Positions 58,101-61,100 of a stretch of 64,000 nt of DNA are shown piece by piece (positions within the stretch are counted from its first letter, which is position 1; every line of letters starts with the position of its first letter). Position numbers and translations under genes: made by a program. The DNA lies in the NCBI GenBank assembly GCA_032622095.1, contig CP136068.1, positions 128,783,989-128,847,988 of the forward strand, given 5' to 3'. Origin of the DNA: Siphonodentalium dalli. Taxonomy: Eukaryota; Mollusca; Scaphopoda; Gadilida; Siphonodentaliidae. The notes beneath the pieces are model-generated. The model worked only from the letters and a program-made list of their open reading frames with translations, ran no database searches and had not been told where the DNA came from.

Positions 58101-61100
58101 ATATTTGTATGGTTCTATTGAGACAGACCGAAGATATTTTAGGCTGTTGAAGCTTTATTTGGCCGGTTTTGGCCGGTTTGTTGGGTAAAGGGTTAATACA
58201 GTAAATCACTTTAATACTTTGAAACTTCTCTTCATAGTGAATTATAAATAACAGTTCTATGGTCTATGGCAATTTTGTAAGGTTTTCAAAGTCGATTTCC
58301 CGTTTCTCAGGCCACACAAATTTGAAAAGCATGCGCTGTTTTTATTTAAATTTTTTATTTCCGCGGAACACAACAATGAAGCATCCCAGGCCACTTGGCT
58401 AGCCTTTTGTTCAGTTTCAGTTGCCTGTGGAGATTATTTCCTGAACAGATGTCGAGTTAGTTGATGGATTCCACAGGGGCTTGTAACTCGCAACACCGCA
58501 CCCAACACTTGTTTATAATTTTGCTCTTCATTTATGTATATAGGGATGGCGCTACTTGTTTAACATATTCGAACATAGTTACCAGTTACAGTAATGAATC
58601 AGAAATCTGAATTGGGGAAACAGATCTGTTCGATCTCGCTTTCACTCATGTTTGTATATTTGCACCGATTCAACATTTTCCAGACAGATTGTACATGAAT
58701 AAAAAGGTTGCATGCATGGGGTTTCGGGGCCATGCCTGGGCATGAGAAAGGGGAATTTGACTTTGCATGGCCTAATTATGGATAGTTAACCCTTTCTTGG
58801 GGTAAAGCTGTTCTCGCTTGTGCAGCATTAGAGATCCTGTGCCAGTGTATTCTCTTATATATGCGAGTCTCCCACAGGGAACCTCGCATATATAAGATAA
58901 TGCACTTGCTAACAAGGTCATGGTAAATATTGTTTGGCCAATGTATTCTCTCATATATGCGAGGCTCCCTATGGGAGACTCGCATATATAAGAGAATGCA
59001 TTGGCACAGGGTTTTCACAAAATTTCAGGAAGCTCCAGTCATGAAAGGGTTAACAGCAGTCTATATCATTCCTAACTATGGCCAATATAGTCCAAGTCTT
59101 CTCGTACTAAAACCAGCTAAGATATTGGGATGGAGATGCTGGTATTTAGTCCGAGATCCTCCCGTATGGTCTCTTATGACACGAGTTAAGCGTTAATGAC
59201 CCGCTCAAATAAAACCACAATTATATGAAATAAAATATCACAATTGCGACAATAAACGGATATTTTCCGCAGAAGACATGCTATTTGATCTGAAACCCAC
59301 ATCAGTTGTGAATTGAAAGCGGTAATTTAATGTGAAAAGAGACAATTACCGCACTGTTTACAAATTTTTAAAAGTATGCGAACTCAGTTGACCTCGCGAC
59401 CTGCGTTCGGCATTTTCCGTTGTAAATATTCCATAGATTTTCGACTAACCACGCAAATTACGATGAATTCTCCATTGTAATCGTAATTATGTGTGTCAAT
59501 AAATAAAAAATAAATAGATTAAGTAAACATTGAAGATATAAATGTAATACATTAAATAAATTACGGGAATTACAACCCTCTCAAAGTTTACAACAGTGTA
59601 AACACAACGAGCATTAGAATAAATATGGCGCTACATTTCACCAACATTTGGTGGACTTCCGCGAAATTAAGATATATACTAAGCGAACAGAGCAATATAC
59701 TGCTCTTGTTAAGCACACAAAAAATCAAACAAAATTTGTATAAATTTTGAACCGTACGTTTGAAAAGTCCCACTAAAACACAAGAACTATATTTCGAAAC
59801 TGTGTGATTCGGTTCTCCGATTATTTTATCAACACAAAAGTCAAAATGCACATGGACGAAAATCACACACATGGCAAGTCAGACACAAGAGTTCTAATTT
59901 GCTCCAATTTTGACAAGTTGCTTGCGAAAATTGTCAACAAAACTACCATTCTGATCCTCCATTATGTCATTAAGTTTTTAGTGCGGGAATTGTTCTCAAA
60001 GCACATAGGAAACTGGACTTTGGGGCGATCGGCTTTCGCCATTTTGTTCGGAATACCCCGCGCTATATATAGAAACGGAAACTAGTATACCCAAAACAAA
60101 CTCCGGATTATGTCGAAGTGATTCGGACCACTTCGGCTTTCAGTTAAAACGTAAACAAACAGAGAAAAAAAGCGATGTTTGTGGCAATCAACCGGTATAT
60201 TCTATGTGTAATTTAACATTAAAGTTAGATTATTATACACCATTATGACCATAAGATGTCTCTCTTTCCGATGTATATAGCATCATGTATTGATTTGTTA
60301 GGTAAATCGAGTAAAATACACCACAGATTCCCGCCACAGATTCTGGGTGTAACTCGTGTCATAAGAGACCATAAGGGAGGATCTCGGACTAAATACCAGC
60401 ATCTCCATCCCAATATCTTAGCTGGTTTTAGTACGAGAAGACTTGGACTATGGCCAATATAGATCATTTACTAGATTGCCATCCAACTTTTTTTTTAAAT
60501 CAAGACGGGCAGGATAATTTTATCTTTTATATTTTATTCTTGCTATTAACATAAAGGTCATGGTCAGTTCTAGAAAATGAAGCAGTATGCTACCTGATAC
60601 AATACCTATGGGTAGTTCATATAAAGATATCTTTATTTTTCAGCTGAAGCTGTGAGAGTAAGATTGTCTCAGAAATCAGTTGCATCACAGACAGCTCCCA
60701 GCCTCTCTCACCACAAACATAGAGTTCCTCCCCTTAATGTTGCCTGCCTTCACCACATCGCGAAGAGACTCAATGACCCGAGGCACCCACTAATACTGAG
60801 TGGAGTATCAGAAGACATCGCACAAGCGATTCTAACTCACCTCATCAAAGAAAAGCTGCTGAAACCGAAAACAATGCAGGCGTTCATACCTTGGTAAGGC
60901 TATACACAAAAACAATGCATGCGCCCTGTCTGGATAGAGTGTGTCTGACATTTGCAGGATGAGGTTCCCAGAGGGTGAATTTAGTGATGCTATCCCACAC
61001 AGCGGGCTAGCATCACCATATTTACCCTCTGGAAACCTCATTCTGTTTAGGCCTCAACCACGCTGGTCATCCTGTAATCCCCAAATTATTAAGTCTTTCC

